64,000 bases of DNA from Cyanoderma ruficeps. Its lineage: Eukaryota; Chordata; Aves; Passeriformes; Timaliidae. The DNA lies in assembly GCA_008694505.1 (NCBI GenBank), contig VZDJ01007747.1, positions 37,075,978-37,139,977 on the forward strand. The letters run 5' to 3'. The position numbers and the translations under genes were made by a program. The notes beneath the pieces were generated by a model. It saw only the letters and a program-made list of their open reading frames with translations, did no database searches and was not told the origin of the DNA. Below are positions 1 to 13,970 of this stretch, piece after piece. How positions within the stretch are numbered: the stretch's first letter is position 1; each line of letters begins with the position of its first letter.

Positions 1-3000
1 AAATTATTTTCTTGAGTTTCTTGAGATACAAACCACTTTGTGTGGCAGAAATCTCACAGCATAAGGAATTTCTATAGCTTTTTTAAAAAGGTTCAAAATA
101 CCATAAAGAAACATTCCTTTACAATTTCATTTGCCTCCAGCTTGGAAGGAAATGGCAAACTGATGTGTTCTCATTGCAGCCTTACCCAAGCCACTAAATG
201 AATGCACAAGTATTGGTTTGCTCCTCTTCTCTTGAAATTTGAGTAAATCAGTGGATTTAATTTTTCTCTAAAGAAATATGAGTTCATGTAGTACTAGATT
301 AAGAATTAAATGTTAAGAATGATAATAAGCTACTGGGAGCACATAGCATGTGATTTTTGGCTACTGAGTAAAACTCTGAGAAGAAACATCAGAAAAATAA
401 AAAAAAAGTTTGGAAGTCCACTTTGATGATAAATATATTAAACGTCTCCAATCAGCCACTATACACAATCAAATTATCCTGTGAGCAAGCCAAAGGGAGG
501 GATGGATTCCCTGCATGTTTATGCCAGACTCAGATGGGTTCCTCAGAAGAGCTGGAACAGAAGCTTCAAGTGTCTCCAAGGCAAGTGTACATCTCTAACC
601 CTGCTCTTCAACTGACTTGATGCATTAGAACCTATAAGACACAAGAAATTAGAAGAAACTATAGAAACTAGTGTTTTGGGAGGTTTTTTTAATATAAATT
701 GGACTGAGACGTTTAAGAGTGGGCATGTTTGCCAGCAGTGGTCATCCTTGAGCTGGAGCCCACCAGCTTTTTTCTGAGGGACAATGGACAGTGGGCTTCT
801 TTTTTCAAGGTTGAAATCACAATCAGGATTTCCATGCTGGCTTTCTCCTGTTACATAAAAACCCCAAACATTTTTCCCTGTGGCCATCCAGAGTGGTGTC
901 AGACGCAAGCATAAAGAAAATTCAAAACTTTTCTTTGACTGCTGCAAGTTGGCACAGAGGAACATCACTGCAACGGAATGTGCTTGGTGAGTACATCATG
1001 GTCTTGTTCCTTTAAAGCACTTCAAGCAATCAGAATTTCTACCAGTCATTCTCCCATCAAGAATTTTTTTAAAATTTTCTTTCTATAGAGAGCGTGGGAG
1101 CTGTGCAGAATAAATGGCAATGATTCTTGGAACCCTTTGCACTACAAATGGATGACACCTTGACAGGATGCACATTGGATTTAATTTTATCTTTATAATC
1201 ACCTTGAATTGGCTTTACTTAGTTTTGCAGTTTATTAAAGTACCCTGGAAAGCAGGAATTTATTTTTCACTGAAAGATATTTGTGCCTCAAATACAAACA
1301 AATTCTGCTGAAGCTCATGCTTTTGTATGATGCAGCCATACCAAGATCCTGCCAAGAAATCTTGCCTACGCCTGATCTCAACATGAGTCTCTCTGTCTGG
1401 CTGCTTTTTCTGTAAATAAAGTTACTCATTGGTGAACATCCCAGGAAAACTTGCTGTGCATATATGCACAGAAGAGATCCTCAGGAAAAAAGGCAAAAAT
1501 AGGAGAGAAACAGGTGATCACCAGGATGAACCAGATGAACTGAGTATGGAATAATAGAATTGGATTTCTTTTCATTCCAGGACAATATCCAGTTCATTAA
1601 TGAACTGTAAAACTATATCAAAGAAACAAAAATACAATTTTATAAGAAAAATGAAATCTAACAAACTTCCTATCAATAGTTACAGGAGCAGTGCAATGTT
1701 CTTTTGGATTAATAGATTGACTCATATATGTTTCTTGTGGATGCTGAGGAACACTATCATCTGGAAAAAAGGAAGCAGTCATACTTTATTGATTGTGAAG
1801 TATTTTTCTAACTTCAGCTGAGGACAGAGTTCACACATACAAGCCATTTCAGTGAAGTCAAAAGAACTACTCAGGTGCCTGGGCTCATACACTGTTATCT
1901 TCAGTAGCAGCATTTATGTTTCCAGGCTTTACAGAAGACTCTGAAAGAATAAATCCCAGCTCATGACTACCCAGTAAGAAATCTTATTTGGGCTGATATT
2001 CGTTATAGCTTAATTAGGAATATAGGCTGTGCAAGTAGGGAATGGGAAGAGTTTCTGCAGACCATGGTCCAGAGCACCTCATTTAATTGACTAATTATTG
2101 CCTACCCTACGTGCACTGAAAATTTTCTCGGAAAAGACTGCCAGCCAGAGGGCTTGGGCATGTCCAAAGTCAGGAGTTGAGAATACCAGCTTTGATATTC
2201 CATCCATGACCTTTCAGCTCAGCTCAGCACTGCTACTGAGAACAGCTGAGTTTGGTGTGAAAGAGCATTAAATGGGCTGTTTGTCTTTTGTACTCTGAAG
2301 ATATTATTGTTAATTTTGCCTATGTCTTGTCACTATGGCCTTGAAGCCTCCATTTCTCTGTGTTTCTGTCCCACAATGTGCCACCAAACAAGTACTATTT
2401 TTCAGACTGAAAATACAGATTTTGTATCCTTCAAAATGAAGCTTAACTTCATCTGATGGGGTTGCCAGCAAAAGCCCTTTTCTATTATCCTTTCATCATA
2501 CGAACAATCTAGTTTGTGCTAACTCCAATTTCACCATGGATTACAAGCTGACAATACAGCAAGCAGCTTATTCATTCTTCTCCCTGCCTACCAGTCAGAT
2601 TCCTGCTAAGGGACACTGGCTCAGCATTGGCCTGACTGATGGCATCCCACACAGGTTTTGCTTCCACTGGAAGACCTAAAAGGTGATGTTTGGAAACCAG
2701 TAAGGCTTCTTCAGTTTGAATTTCTCTTTGAAGGTCCTCAGCCCTGGTGGGAAACCAGATCATAGGAACCCAGTGAGCTTCTGAAAAATCTCTGACCTGC
2801 ACAACAACAGTTTCCCCTCCATCTTCGCTGATGCAATTTCTGCATCCTGAAATTTAAATTTTGATTTGCCACAGGCAGCTGTCTCTGTTACAGCATCAAC
2901 CCATTCATCCTCAGCAAGTGGGTGGATTTTGTTTCTCTATTCTGTGAATAGCAAAACTGCAATTAGGCACTGTATATTCCTATTACTCATAACTGTTCTT

Positions 3001-6000
3001 AGTAAAACAGTCACCATTTTCTTTTTTTACTTCCCTGGTTTTATTTAAAAAAAACGTTTTACAGTGGGACTTAAACCTGACACTGGTCACTGCTGGAAAA
3101 AACTACTTACCACAAAAGGCAAAAATATTTTCTTGATTCAAAATGCACCTGAGGATACATGTAGGTGTGTTATTTGGTGAATTTTATAACAATCATGTCA
3201 TTTGGAGCACATGGATTAAAAAAAGACATTAATCCTTGTGTGAAGTCCAAGGCGTTGTAATCTTTCTGAGGAGTTCACTTTCAGTAAATGTGATTTTTCA
3301 GCAGGTCTGATAAGGATGTGGAAGACTTGATTCCAAACTTGCTGAAATAAAAGCAAATGTTTCCAGTGATGCCTGAGCTCTGTTGATGCAATGTAAATTA
3401 ATGGTATAATTAAGCTGCTTCAAAATTGTGGTTTAGTTTTTTTTCAATAATTCAAACTCCACAGGTAGTGTAAGTGAAGCAATCACATTTCTTCCCTACC
3501 ATGATGTCACCAGGGTTTATTGTACTCATTCCATGGCAAAACTCTTCCTTCAAGCCTTTAGAGTATTTCTAAAGTCAGTGTTTAAACATAAGAGCTTTCT
3601 TGGTGAAATCAAATAAATCCACAAGGTATCAAACTAAGGCCACTGTCTTCACCAGGGCCTTCCCTCCATATGTTGTCCCCTGAAATAATCTCTATAAACT
3701 CAGTTCTGGTCACTTATATTCTAAGATTCATTTATATTTGTGTTTCCAGATAGGATCTCTGAGCTCTGAGTGAAGACCTCACTGCCCTTCTTTTCTTCAT
3801 ATACCCAAACATGAGCAGGCCCTGATGATGAAGGGGCATCACAACCCAGCCTGCGGTGAGGCTTGTAAGCCAGTACCTCAGTTCTTCCCACTTACTAAAT
3901 TATGACATTGACTAAAGTGCATTTGTGCAAATCAGTTTGGATCTTTGCAGTCAGGGCAAGCAGAAAGGCAGATAGCTTAGGAGAAAGTAAAATCTTACTT
4001 GGTCACAGCAAAACCCCTTATCCGTGTCTTTCACCTCAAACAAGCACTGGGATGTCATTGCATCTGCTGTGACATGTGAAGTTCTGTGGAGGTCTAATGA
4101 ATTCACCCCCAAAAAATGCCAGCGTTCAGATTATAAAGAATAAATTGGAAAGGTTCAAATGATGCTCTGTCATTCAGCTCAGTATTTTGTAGAGGGTTTG
4201 TGGTAATACAGAGTTGTAAGTTCTATTTAAAATTCATATTAGTGTGCATTTCAAGGTGACTGCACTTTTTATTCTGAAAACTTCTTCTACATTACTTCAT
4301 TCAGCTCTATAAACACTTATGGAAAACACACTCTAAAAATAAATTTCTTTTGCACTCCTCTCATTTAAATTGCTTTCATGAAAATGCTGATATCAGGAAA
4401 GAGGCACCCACATCCATATGTTTACATTTATAGAAATTGTCAATAACTTTTCTAATGTTAACTAGGAAATGATGTTATTTGAAAAACCTGTAATTACTAA
4501 CAGAGCAACAGTGTGTCTTCATATTCACTGCTCTTATCAATGTTTATGGCACCTGCAAATGTGGCACTCAGGGCTGAGGCACAGGATTCAGGCAGGCAAT
4601 ACAAACAAAGGGAGATGTGCTTTTCTCTCCAGACAACCTCATGTCAGAGTGACCAGCGCTGGGCTGTGAATGGTGTGGGGGAGAAGAGGCATCACAGGAT
4701 GAAAGCTGTGCTCCTGCTGCAGAACCACATAGTGTCTGCCCGCAGCAGATCTCCCCAGCTCAGGGATGTTTGTCTTAACAGGGTGAGGCAGAGGAGAAGA
4801 AGACCTTGCTCTGGACACTCCTCAGTGGACATTTTTTCCCAGTCGTTCATGTTGACAATTGTGTCTACATGAGGTAAATTCACTGAGTGATCACTGGTGG
4901 CAGATGTGCCGTGCCAGCTGACACAACTCCTAAGAGTTCAGGAAGAGGTGGGAGAATAGTGCTCTGACAAGGTCTTGGTGGATGTGGGGAAGAATATGTG
5001 ACTTCAACAGTTTTAGCATTGGCAATTGTTTAATGCTAGAACAACCCAAAATCTTAATCTGTTTGGGAAATGCATTTCTTGTCAATCAACTTTTTCTAGA
5101 AAAATGGTCCCACTCTTCTCAGAAAAAAACAGAGAGCCTTTTATGAAACTGAGCTGTTTTCTATAAAAAAATACATCTTCCAACATCTTTGTCCTTCTCA
5201 AGCTAGCTGTTAGTTGACTTTTTTATTGAAAGTTAACAGATGTCTTGTGCAGCTATGAATAAATAATGGGTATATAGATCCTATGGATCTTCTCCTTATG
5301 TAGTAGGTCCCATCTGGTCTCACACCACCAAGAGAGGTACAGGGTCTCTGTTGCTCTGTGTGAGTAGCTGCTGCTGTGACAGGTTGCTGAGGTCTCTTTT
5401 TAGGGTCCGCTGTGGTGTATATAACAGACAAGAACCACTTTGTGCACTTGAGAGCTATAAGAGTTTGTGCGCCACAATTAAAATGTTTGTTGAAAATCCA
5501 CAAGATGTTCAAGTTTGTAATGTAATTATACTGTTGGGGGGCGGGAAAAAGTAGTTTTGATCATTGCTAACTCTGGAAACAGTATGTAAAAGACATTTTG
5601 TGTTGACTGGATGGTGTCTATTGTGTCTCAGTGAGAGATGGCTTTTTACAGTGCTGCGGAGTAGCTTGTTCTTGCTGTACAGCTCATGAGTACATCAGAA
5701 ACATAAGGTAGTCACCTAATTACAGAGCAGGTACAGTGTTATTAGTGATGCGTGGTTCAAAATGGAGCCATAATTATGTATGAAGATCACTCCAAGAAAT
5801 ACTTAATCGCGTCACTTATAGCTAACAACTTACATCTCCCAGCACGCTGCTGAGTGATAACAGCCATTCTTCCCCACACACTCCTGGGTCGTAAAGTGTG
5901 CTAAATCTCTGCCAGGACAGGGGTTGAGGAAAAGAGTGGGTTTATATCAAGGACTCAGATATAGCTCCTCAGAAAAATACATTTTATTTAAACCTGGGTA

Positions 6001-9000
6001 GAACTGCTTACCCAGTTTTTATTGCTCCAAAAATGTTCTCTCAAAAGAAAAATTTCACCCAAAGATTCTTGATATTCTTTGGATTTTTTCCCAGTTGTGA
6101 AATATCTAAGAAATGAAACAAGTTATAAGGTGCTGCAGATATAAAATAGACCACACATTCTTAATAAGGATTTTGAAAATTCTAAGGAAAACTTATAAAA
6201 TTGTGTGTTTGTATTCACATAGTCTTATGGTTTGCCCTAATTTCCTGGCGTAAGTTTTTTTTAAGAAACTACAAAGGTCATATTTTTAATTTAATATTTC
6301 TGTAAAATAATAATGAACAAAAGAGATCCATACTTAATTTTTCATATTTTGAAAAATTTGTTCAAGTTTCAACTCTATGAAATGTATTGAGGTCTTCCAT
6401 AAGAACTCTTGAGGCATTAATATAACCATATTTTTCTAACAACTGGGGGATCACATACAAATTAATAATTAAAACCTTGGGGAGTTTTAAATTTAAAGCT
6501 AAAATAGGTAACAACACATTAATCTGGTGTACAGTTTTTTTAAACTTTAAGAGATAAGAATTTTTGTGATTGCAGAGGAAAATATTGTGTATACATAGAC
6601 TGGAGCCTTTGCTTTTTGCCTCTGGTCCTGCCATAGGGATGTCTTGTTTTCCAGATTTCCTTTTGCATGACTGTTCCCTTAATTTTTAATTCACATATCT
6701 GTTTATGAATTGAATATAATGTCCACTTTCAGAAACGGGGGAACTTTTGGGATTCTTTAGAATATGTACATATACAAAAGCATAAACATGCCTCTCTACA
6801 ACACAGATAGACATTCACAATTAATCCCATAACCTCACTTCTCAGTTTATTCTGGGAGCTAGATTGTGTCTTTAAACAACAGCCTGGGGAATGAAAACAA
6901 ACAAACAGAACCTGGTGACCTTCCAGATGCCTCCTCAAAGTGTCCTAGCAGTGGGGAGAACCTCCCTACACAGCTGACAAAATAGATGATCCCACAGTGA
7001 GAGCAGCATGCTTGGATCTTACATCTGGGAAAGGGCTGTGGGCCCTGAGACCCCACATGCTACAAGCCAGAGTCTGTTCTGAGGGTAAAGGCATGGGTGG
7101 TGTGGGAGAGCCCTGTGTCTTCTCACTGACTGAACTCAGCAGCTTGGAAAAGGAGATTTCAATAGGATCTTGTTGGCAATTAGCCTAAGGCAGGCAGAAG
7201 AAGCCTGTAGCTTCTTACCAGATGCATTCATGAAAAAAAGGTGGGGGAATTATTAGAATTTCAGTTTAACATGATATAATAGCAACACACAGAAAAAAGA
7301 ATAATTCTAAGCTACAGAGTTTCTTCAAATATGGTACAGACAGAAGTTAATAACAGCTTTCAGGAAGTTTGTGTGTCCCTGAAAATATGTAATGTCAAGG
7401 AGTGAAAAAAAATCAAAAGGGAAAATGTGTCTGCAAGAGGGAAGGGAAGCAGAGGTACTTCAATTCACAGTACTCTACAGAGGTGTGCTTCTGATGCACA
7501 TCAGAGCCCTTATATATCAGTGGCCTAAGGAAAAAAAGGAGGTGATTTAGTGGAGCAGGGAGGAATTGTTTTATAGGAAGGACAGGAACTGCACTATGAA
7601 ATAGCAGTCAAATGTATAAATCTGTGTGACTGTAAAGGACACTTCTCAGCATGATGTCGTGGCCATGTATTTCTTGGCATTTTCACAAGTGGGAAAGTGC
7701 AGCTTCCTGAACTGGCAATTGATCTGCTCCCCATTGTTAATGTTAGCATGCCTGGGACTTTACAGCTCACTTGGTGGTTTTCCAATTCATAAAAATGCTT
7801 TGATTACTGTATTATTTAATCCAGATTCTGTCACCTTTAGTAATTTTGAATCTATGGTTCTATGATCTTACATGGTATCAATTTAATAAATAGGCTCATT
7901 ATTCTCCTTCTACCAACTTGCTCCTCATCTCCTTGGTTCTGGCTTTTCTTCCCTTATCACCCAAACCAGCTTTGCTTCCCACACCCTGCCTGGCTGCCCA
8001 TTTGTTAAGTTATGGTGAGACGAGCTCCTGCTTTCAGTATCAGAGCCAGGCTTTACAACATTTTTAAATGAGAGCATTTGTTAACATCTGTCTCACACAG
8101 CAAGTGAAGTGTTGCCCAAAATGCCTGGATGGGGGATGCTCTGAGAGCTGCAGGGCTGCCACAGCAGGGCTGGGCACACTCTGTGCTCTGGTGCTCTCTG
8201 GGCAGGAGGCAGGGCAGCACCCTGCCCAAAGGGGTTTGATTCTTGTTTAGAGGCAAAGACACCATGCATGGAAAAATGTACTTTTCAAAAGCATTTAGGA
8301 TGACCACATCTGGAAGATATTCACATAGGGATCAGTATGCCTTTGGTCCTCCCTACACACGTTTTTTCCTGGCTCTGACAAACTTCAGTTTCCTTCTCCA
8401 GACCAGACAATGGAAGAGGAAACCCAGGAAAATATAAAGACGTTTTTAGCACGTTCAAAACAATGCATATTTTCTACTCCTGGAATTTTACCTGATTTTT
8501 TTTCCTAACAATTTACATGTTTTCCCGAGGAAATGCTTTCATGCTGCTTGTCTCTAACTTCCCATCTAATAAATTTAGTTTCAACTAAAAATAAAAGAGA
8601 AGTCTTAGCCATAGTTAAGATTTTACTAGTTCTATAAAAAAAGGGTAAGGAGAGATAATCTAAATTACTGTCTCCAATGAGGAAGGGTAGGCAGAAGGTA
8701 GCTCTGCCATAGGCTGTAGGTCAGTCACACAGCCACACTTCCCTGCATGGCTCCAAGAAAAGCTGGGCTGCCTCACATGCTTAAGCCAAACACCAGGCTC
8801 TCAGCTGCTATGGACTTCTATCCAACCAGCTTGCATGTTAGCAAGAAAAACCCAAGAAATTTTAATATCAATAAATAAGAAAGGAACAAAGTATTAATAT
8901 GTAGTGTAAGGAATAGAAAATTGGTAGCAATTTTGAGGGGGAAAATGTCAAGTTAGAGAAGCAGGAATATTTTAGCTGTAGATATTTATTTTCTCTGTGC

Positions 9001-10132
9001 ATATGCCCTTTTTCAAACAATTGTTTTTAAAAGGCTGCTATTCTTGTTTTTAAGTATGCATAACTCTTGCCAATGTCTTTTAGCTGCCCTAAAATTTTCA
9101 ATCTGTAGACAGCTACTAGAAAGCAATGATGCCAAAACCTGGTCAGACACAGAAGGTTGTGCTTATTATTACAGCAAAATAACAGATATATACAGAGATA
9201 TAAAGGTAGTAAAGGCCCGAATTATAAAAAATTACGTATTTTCAATGGAGGTAATGCTTTCATGGGTGGATGATCATGAGGAAAAATGTACAAAAAATTA
9301 CAAAGGAGAGTCCAGATTTATGAGGATAACATATATATAGGTTAACTTCAAATCAAATTTTTCTGGAGACCATGAGATATCTAAAAAACACAATGATCAC
9401 TAGTTGGGAAAAAGCTCAAGAATTCATGAGTAATTGAGGTCAGACCATCACCACCAAGCTGAGAGAATGCTGTTCTGTTCAGGTTTATGTGTATGCCATG
9501 AGTCATCCCCGTTGTCCCTGCCCATCACATGCATGGAGTGGATGTTCGGGAGGCTCCAAAAATTCATGACTTCTATATCTGTCCCCTCAAACATTTACAG
9601 CCTGAAAATTCTTCCTAATTTTAACAGTGAATTGACCCTGAAAGGGTCACTGTCACAAAACCACAGTGTAGCGTGGGAGGAGAGGCACAGACATCAAGGA
9701 TGTCAGCATTGCCCAGACAGCTGCAACAACAGGAAAATTGTTAGGTGAAGATAAGCAGAACAACCTCAGGGAGTTCAAACCCTTTTCAAACTGCACAGCA
9801 GACTGGCTGGCAGTCTGACCCAAGTGGAAACTCGTGTTGCTGAAAGGTGAACTGATTTGGAAAGGACCACTGAGCAAAACTCTCTGCCCAGTGCAATGAA
9901 GTATCAAAGTTTCTAGAACCAGTATGAAAACCATTGTCAAGCAGTGGTTTGTCTATACTATGACACTCTGTTCCCTTGTTTGTTTATTTCTTCTGTTTCT
10001 CTCAGATGTGGTCATCTACATTATTTCTGCAGGAAACAGTGTCTTCTTGTGTCTTGTTTACATTGCTGAAGCACACAGCTAAACTATTGACCCAATGTTT
10101 CCTCTGCTATGTGCTTTTATCCATAATGCTGA
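1..10132. other. Intergenic sequence, no gene recognised
   Basis: AT-rich sequence with only short, stop-bounded frames on both strands. None resembles a known protein, and none shows paired splice signals that extend it. No CR1 fragment, tRNA or CpG island is seen. Confidence 0.7.
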
Positions 10133-10540
10133 ATAGAATGAGTACATTTTACGAATTCCACCTTACAAAGATATCAGAACAATGTGCTTTACTGAGATAT
10201 ATAAAGTCCACTGATTTCTTGTAAAACTCAGTTTCATGTGTGCTAACTCTGTCAATGACTTCAGGAGTTTTTATGGCTTTAATCCCAGCCTAGGGTCCAT
10301 TCCTGTGAGAACCTAAACCCCAGCATTTGAAAGCTTCACAAAATGTTTGTGAGGTTCTTTTTAGTTCAAGGGATACAGTAGGAATGTGATCACAATGAGG
10401 ACACAACTTCAGAGCTGAAATACAAGGATTATTAAACAGTGTTGAGGAAAAAAAATGGAAAAATGCAATAAAAGGTAACTGTACTAAACACATATAAAAT
10501 CCAGCAGAGATTAGCATAACAGATATAGAACCTCCTGAAA
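10133..10540 (+). repeat. Diverged ~400-bp direct repeat, copy A
   Basis: This block aligns along its length with 17073-17482. Shared landmarks in the same order are caatgtgctttactgagat, aagtccactga, ttttaatcccarcct, attcctgtgagaa, gttctttttag, gtgttgag and tgtactaaaca. I estimate 75-80% identity by eye with small indels. No coding frame is conserved. It matches neither CR1 nor any repeat I recognise. Confidence 0.85.
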
Positions 10541-10978
10541 ATGGGAAACACACAGCCTCTGATTATAGGTCATGAATACAGATGACCAAAGAACATATTT
10601 CGCAAGCATAAATTGAGATTTCAATGTCTGTCTCCATTTTGAGAGACTTTAAAGAAGATGAGTCTTGAAAGTAAATGTTATTATTTGGGATTTTATTTTT
10701 AATGAGAAGGTGGAGGAAGAGAACTTCACCTGTAGTGTTGTTCAGGTCAGATCAGTGAAATATGACATTAAACATTAAATTTAATCAGGCAAAAGAGAAG
10801 CCTAAATATCACTCTCCCTTCTCTGAGACCTCAGTCCCAGAAGAACAGGGAGAGGATGATCTTTCTACCTGGGAAAGCTAAAGATAGAAAATCTTGATGA
10901 CCTTCTTGCTTGAAAATCTTAACAAAACACACAATCTTGACAACAATTTTGCTCTAGTGTATTGATACTTTCCAGAGG

Positions 10979-11690
10979 TCACAGAGTCACAGACTCACAG
11001 AATGGCTGAGATGGAAAGTGACCTCTGCTCAAATAGGGCCAGGTAGAGCCAGTTGCCCAGGACCATGTTCTGGTGGCATTTGACTGTCTCCAAAGATGGG
11101 GACTCCACAACCTCCCAGGGAAGCCTTTGCCAGTGTTGGCAATGTCACAATTAAAAACATTTTCACAGTATTCAGAGGGAATCTCCTGTGTTTAGTTTGC
11201 ACATATTGCCTCTTGTCTTGGTGTCACTGGGCACCACTTAAAAGGTCCTGGATGAATATTCCTTGCACCCTCCCTTCAAGTATTTATTGATGTATTTTGT
11301 TTTGATAAGGTTCCCTAAGCTTTCTCCTCGGGCTCAACAGTCCCAGATCTCTCAGACTTTACTCACAGGAAATGTGCTCCAGTCACTGCAGTATCTTTGT
11401 GGCCCTTTGTTGGACTCTCCCTGGACTGTCCATGTCTCTCTTGCAATGGGGAGCCCAGAACTGGCCACAGAATTTCAGGTGCAGCCTCACCGGATCTTAG
11501 AAGAGGGGAAGATATTTTGTTGAATAAAACTCAGGATAAAATTTGCCGCCTTTGCAGCAAGGGCACATTGTTGGCTCATGGTCAATAAGGGGTTCATTAG
11601 GACCCACACATCGGCACCTGAATCTTTAAGCACCTCTGTCGTCTCCAGGATGTCTTCTCTCCTAACCAAGACACTGCAAAGCAGAGTGGT
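10979..11690 (-). mobile_element. CR1 LINE 3' fragment
   Basis: The block opens with repeated cacaga-type octamers and then follows the avian CR1 3' end in reverse orientation: the gggactccacaacctcc segment, caccacttaaaag, ggagcccagaactgg, ggtgcagcctcacc and gcaagggcacattgttggctcatgg. Family assignment is from memory of avian CR1 consensus sequences. The copy is 5'-truncated and contains no intact reverse transcriptase. The distal end near 11690 is approximate. Confidence 0.88.
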
Positions 11691-12635
11691 GGTTAGCATT
11701 CTTGTCAAAACCTCTTTCTGCTGCTCTGGGAAGTTAGAGAGACAAAAAGTGATTACTTGTGCCTTCATTTCAAGACCAACCTATTCATGCTGCCCAGGTG
11801 GTGCAAAGGGAACTTGGTGAAACTGTAAGTGAAGTCCATTACTTTAATGGCATGCTGATAATGAACCACTGCGTGGAGGTCGTTATAGTAATTTTAAGAG
11901 CCAGAGTGGTTTAAAAGTTGCTCTTGCTAAACAGTTTTCCTTTTAATCTCCTCCTGCATGAACAGCAGTGGTACTCAGCCAAACAGCTGTGCCCTGTCAG
12001 GGCTCTGACCTTAAATGCACTCAGGTATCAGGGGATTATTTCATTATTTTTACCCTGTTTTAACCCATGCTGTTCAAAATTACCTGTGAAGCATATTCCC
12101 TACTGACACAGCGGTCCTGTGGGATTACTGTGCAATTTGCTTCATCTTCCCTGCAGGGACCACTGGAGTCACAACAATCCTTTCTAGTACTATTAATGAG
12201 AGACAAAAGCACCTTGGATGAGATTTTTTTCCCAAAACCCAGACCCTAGTGATTATTACCTGTTTGCACAGCAGATGGAAGAAACAGAATCCACCAGGAA
12301 TTGTTGCCTTTCTTCCTATGAGGATACGAAACATTATTACAGGTTGAAATGATTCCAAGATCCATTGGATAGTCCATTTCCTCCTTCTAGCATAGCTGGG
12401 AAGGATTTGAGTAGGGAAAGGCTAGGAAGAATAACTTACTCTGAAAAATGTAGTTTCTTTTTTTGATACAAGAATGTTTTTTCCCAAGTCACAACAGGAC
12501 ACCAATAGAAACTGGATCCCTAAATGCCTTTGTAAATCAAAGTGAAACTGTAAGTGAAAGTTAATGGCTTCCATGCTTAAATATGCATGTCTCTGAAAAT
12601 TTCCCTCACCAGCCATTCTAATATAAATGTGTGAA

Positions 12636-12930
12636 GGGAAAATTGAGGATGTGGCATATTTAGAGTTCAGTAAAACATTTGGCAGTGCGTTTCATGAAAT
12701 CTCACTGCTAAATTAATTCAGATTAGCTTGGATAGCAGCATTCTCATGTGGGCTGGAAACTGCCTGGCAAATTGTAAACACGTGGCAGTGATAAAGAGTC
12801 TTCCCTCTACAGTGCTGCAGATATGAGTCTGGTGCAGATACTGTGGAACTGCAACTAACTGCATTATGAGTATAAACATCTTCAATATTAACTGGAAAGA
12901 GAGACCCATATCTGGAAAAACTGAAGTATA
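12636..12930 (+). mobile_element. Probable ancient L3/CR1-like LINE relic (reverse transcriptase part)
   Basis: The stretch tatttagagttcagtaaaac, followed by tcatgaaatctc, cttggatagcag and tgggctggaaactg, resembles the LDFSKAFD...WLDT...TWAGNWL part of old vertebrate L3/CR1-type reverse transcriptase genes. It is in plus orientation, with stop codons and indels. The assignment is from memory and needs a profile search. The copy is inactive. Confidence 0.45.
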
Positions 12931-13936
12931 TATATGGCTCTTCGGAGGTTGATTAATATTTTTGGAAGTCCAGAGATAAGAAGTCCCAAAAAGATTATAA
13001 TTACAAGGCTAGGAGATTAGAAACAAGGTTAATTTGGACATGAAAAAAAAATAAACAAAGCAAAACAAAATAATAAAAACCCATCCAAAGAACCTAAAAA
13101 TAAATTTAAAAATGCAGTGAGGGAAAAAGACTAGAAAGATGTAAAGATTTATTGACAATAATCAAGAAGTGCATTATACAAAACCTCACAATATGATACA
13201 AGAAAGAAAAGAAACCAGTGACTTCAGAATGTGTATACAAAGTCATGATGTAATGGACTAAATGTTTTCTGATATTAGCTACTGATCAGAATTATTCCAC
13301 TACTGCTGTTTGAAATCATCTTCTTTCTTCTATGGAACTGGAAATATCAAATTGCTCTCCTGTTGTGTGGTGATGGAACAGCAGTTTGGACAGTGAAGCT
13401 CTGCACCAGCTCTTGCCCTTGCAGAGATAGAGAGAGTAACAGAGATGCCTTTGCTCTGTAGCTCCTAGTGACTTTATCCTTCCTAAGGACTGCAGGGCTC
13501 GTATTACTGCAAATGCGTCCAAGGAAATTCAGAGAAGTAAAACAAACATACTGAATTATGCTTGACTGATGAAACAGTCAGACCTGCAGATTTTTCTAAA
13601 AAATAAAGAATTACTAGGTATTTTCCTCCTTGAAAATATTTAGAGCCATTTTTTTCCATTATAGGCTCGCTGAAATACACTGAAAAATCTAAGAGTAAAA
13701 ATAAGCTTTTTTTTAAAATAACATTTATATTTTAAAAATAAATATATTTGAAAGTTTCCTTAGAATTCAAAATATGTATTTTGCAAACAAAAACACAGTC
13801 CCTGAACTAAGGAGCATGTTAATTAAGAGTCATTCTACCATTGTTCCTCTGTAGTTTTATTCTGACACAGCCTTATAATACGTCAATTTTTAATTAGAGA
13901 CTCCCAAATGTTAAATCTTCAGCTTGCAGTAAATCT

Positions 13937-13970
13937 GGTAAATCTCCTCTTTTGGTAAATCTCCTCTTCA
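13937..13970. repeat. 17-bp tandem duplication
   Basis: Two adjacent copies of ggtaaatctcctctttt; the second differs in its last two bases. It is a simple local slippage product. Confidence 0.9.

Noticed and set aside
543..968. 141-codon minus-strand frame near the left edge
   Set aside because: No recognisable domain, no splice context and overlapping frames on the other strand. No link to the TRMT44 or ACOX3 genes expected upstream in other vertebrates could be seen.
9044..9340. 98-codon plus-strand frame
   Set aside because: The frame is in AT-rich sequence and the translation matches no family that I recognise. Nothing supports transcription.
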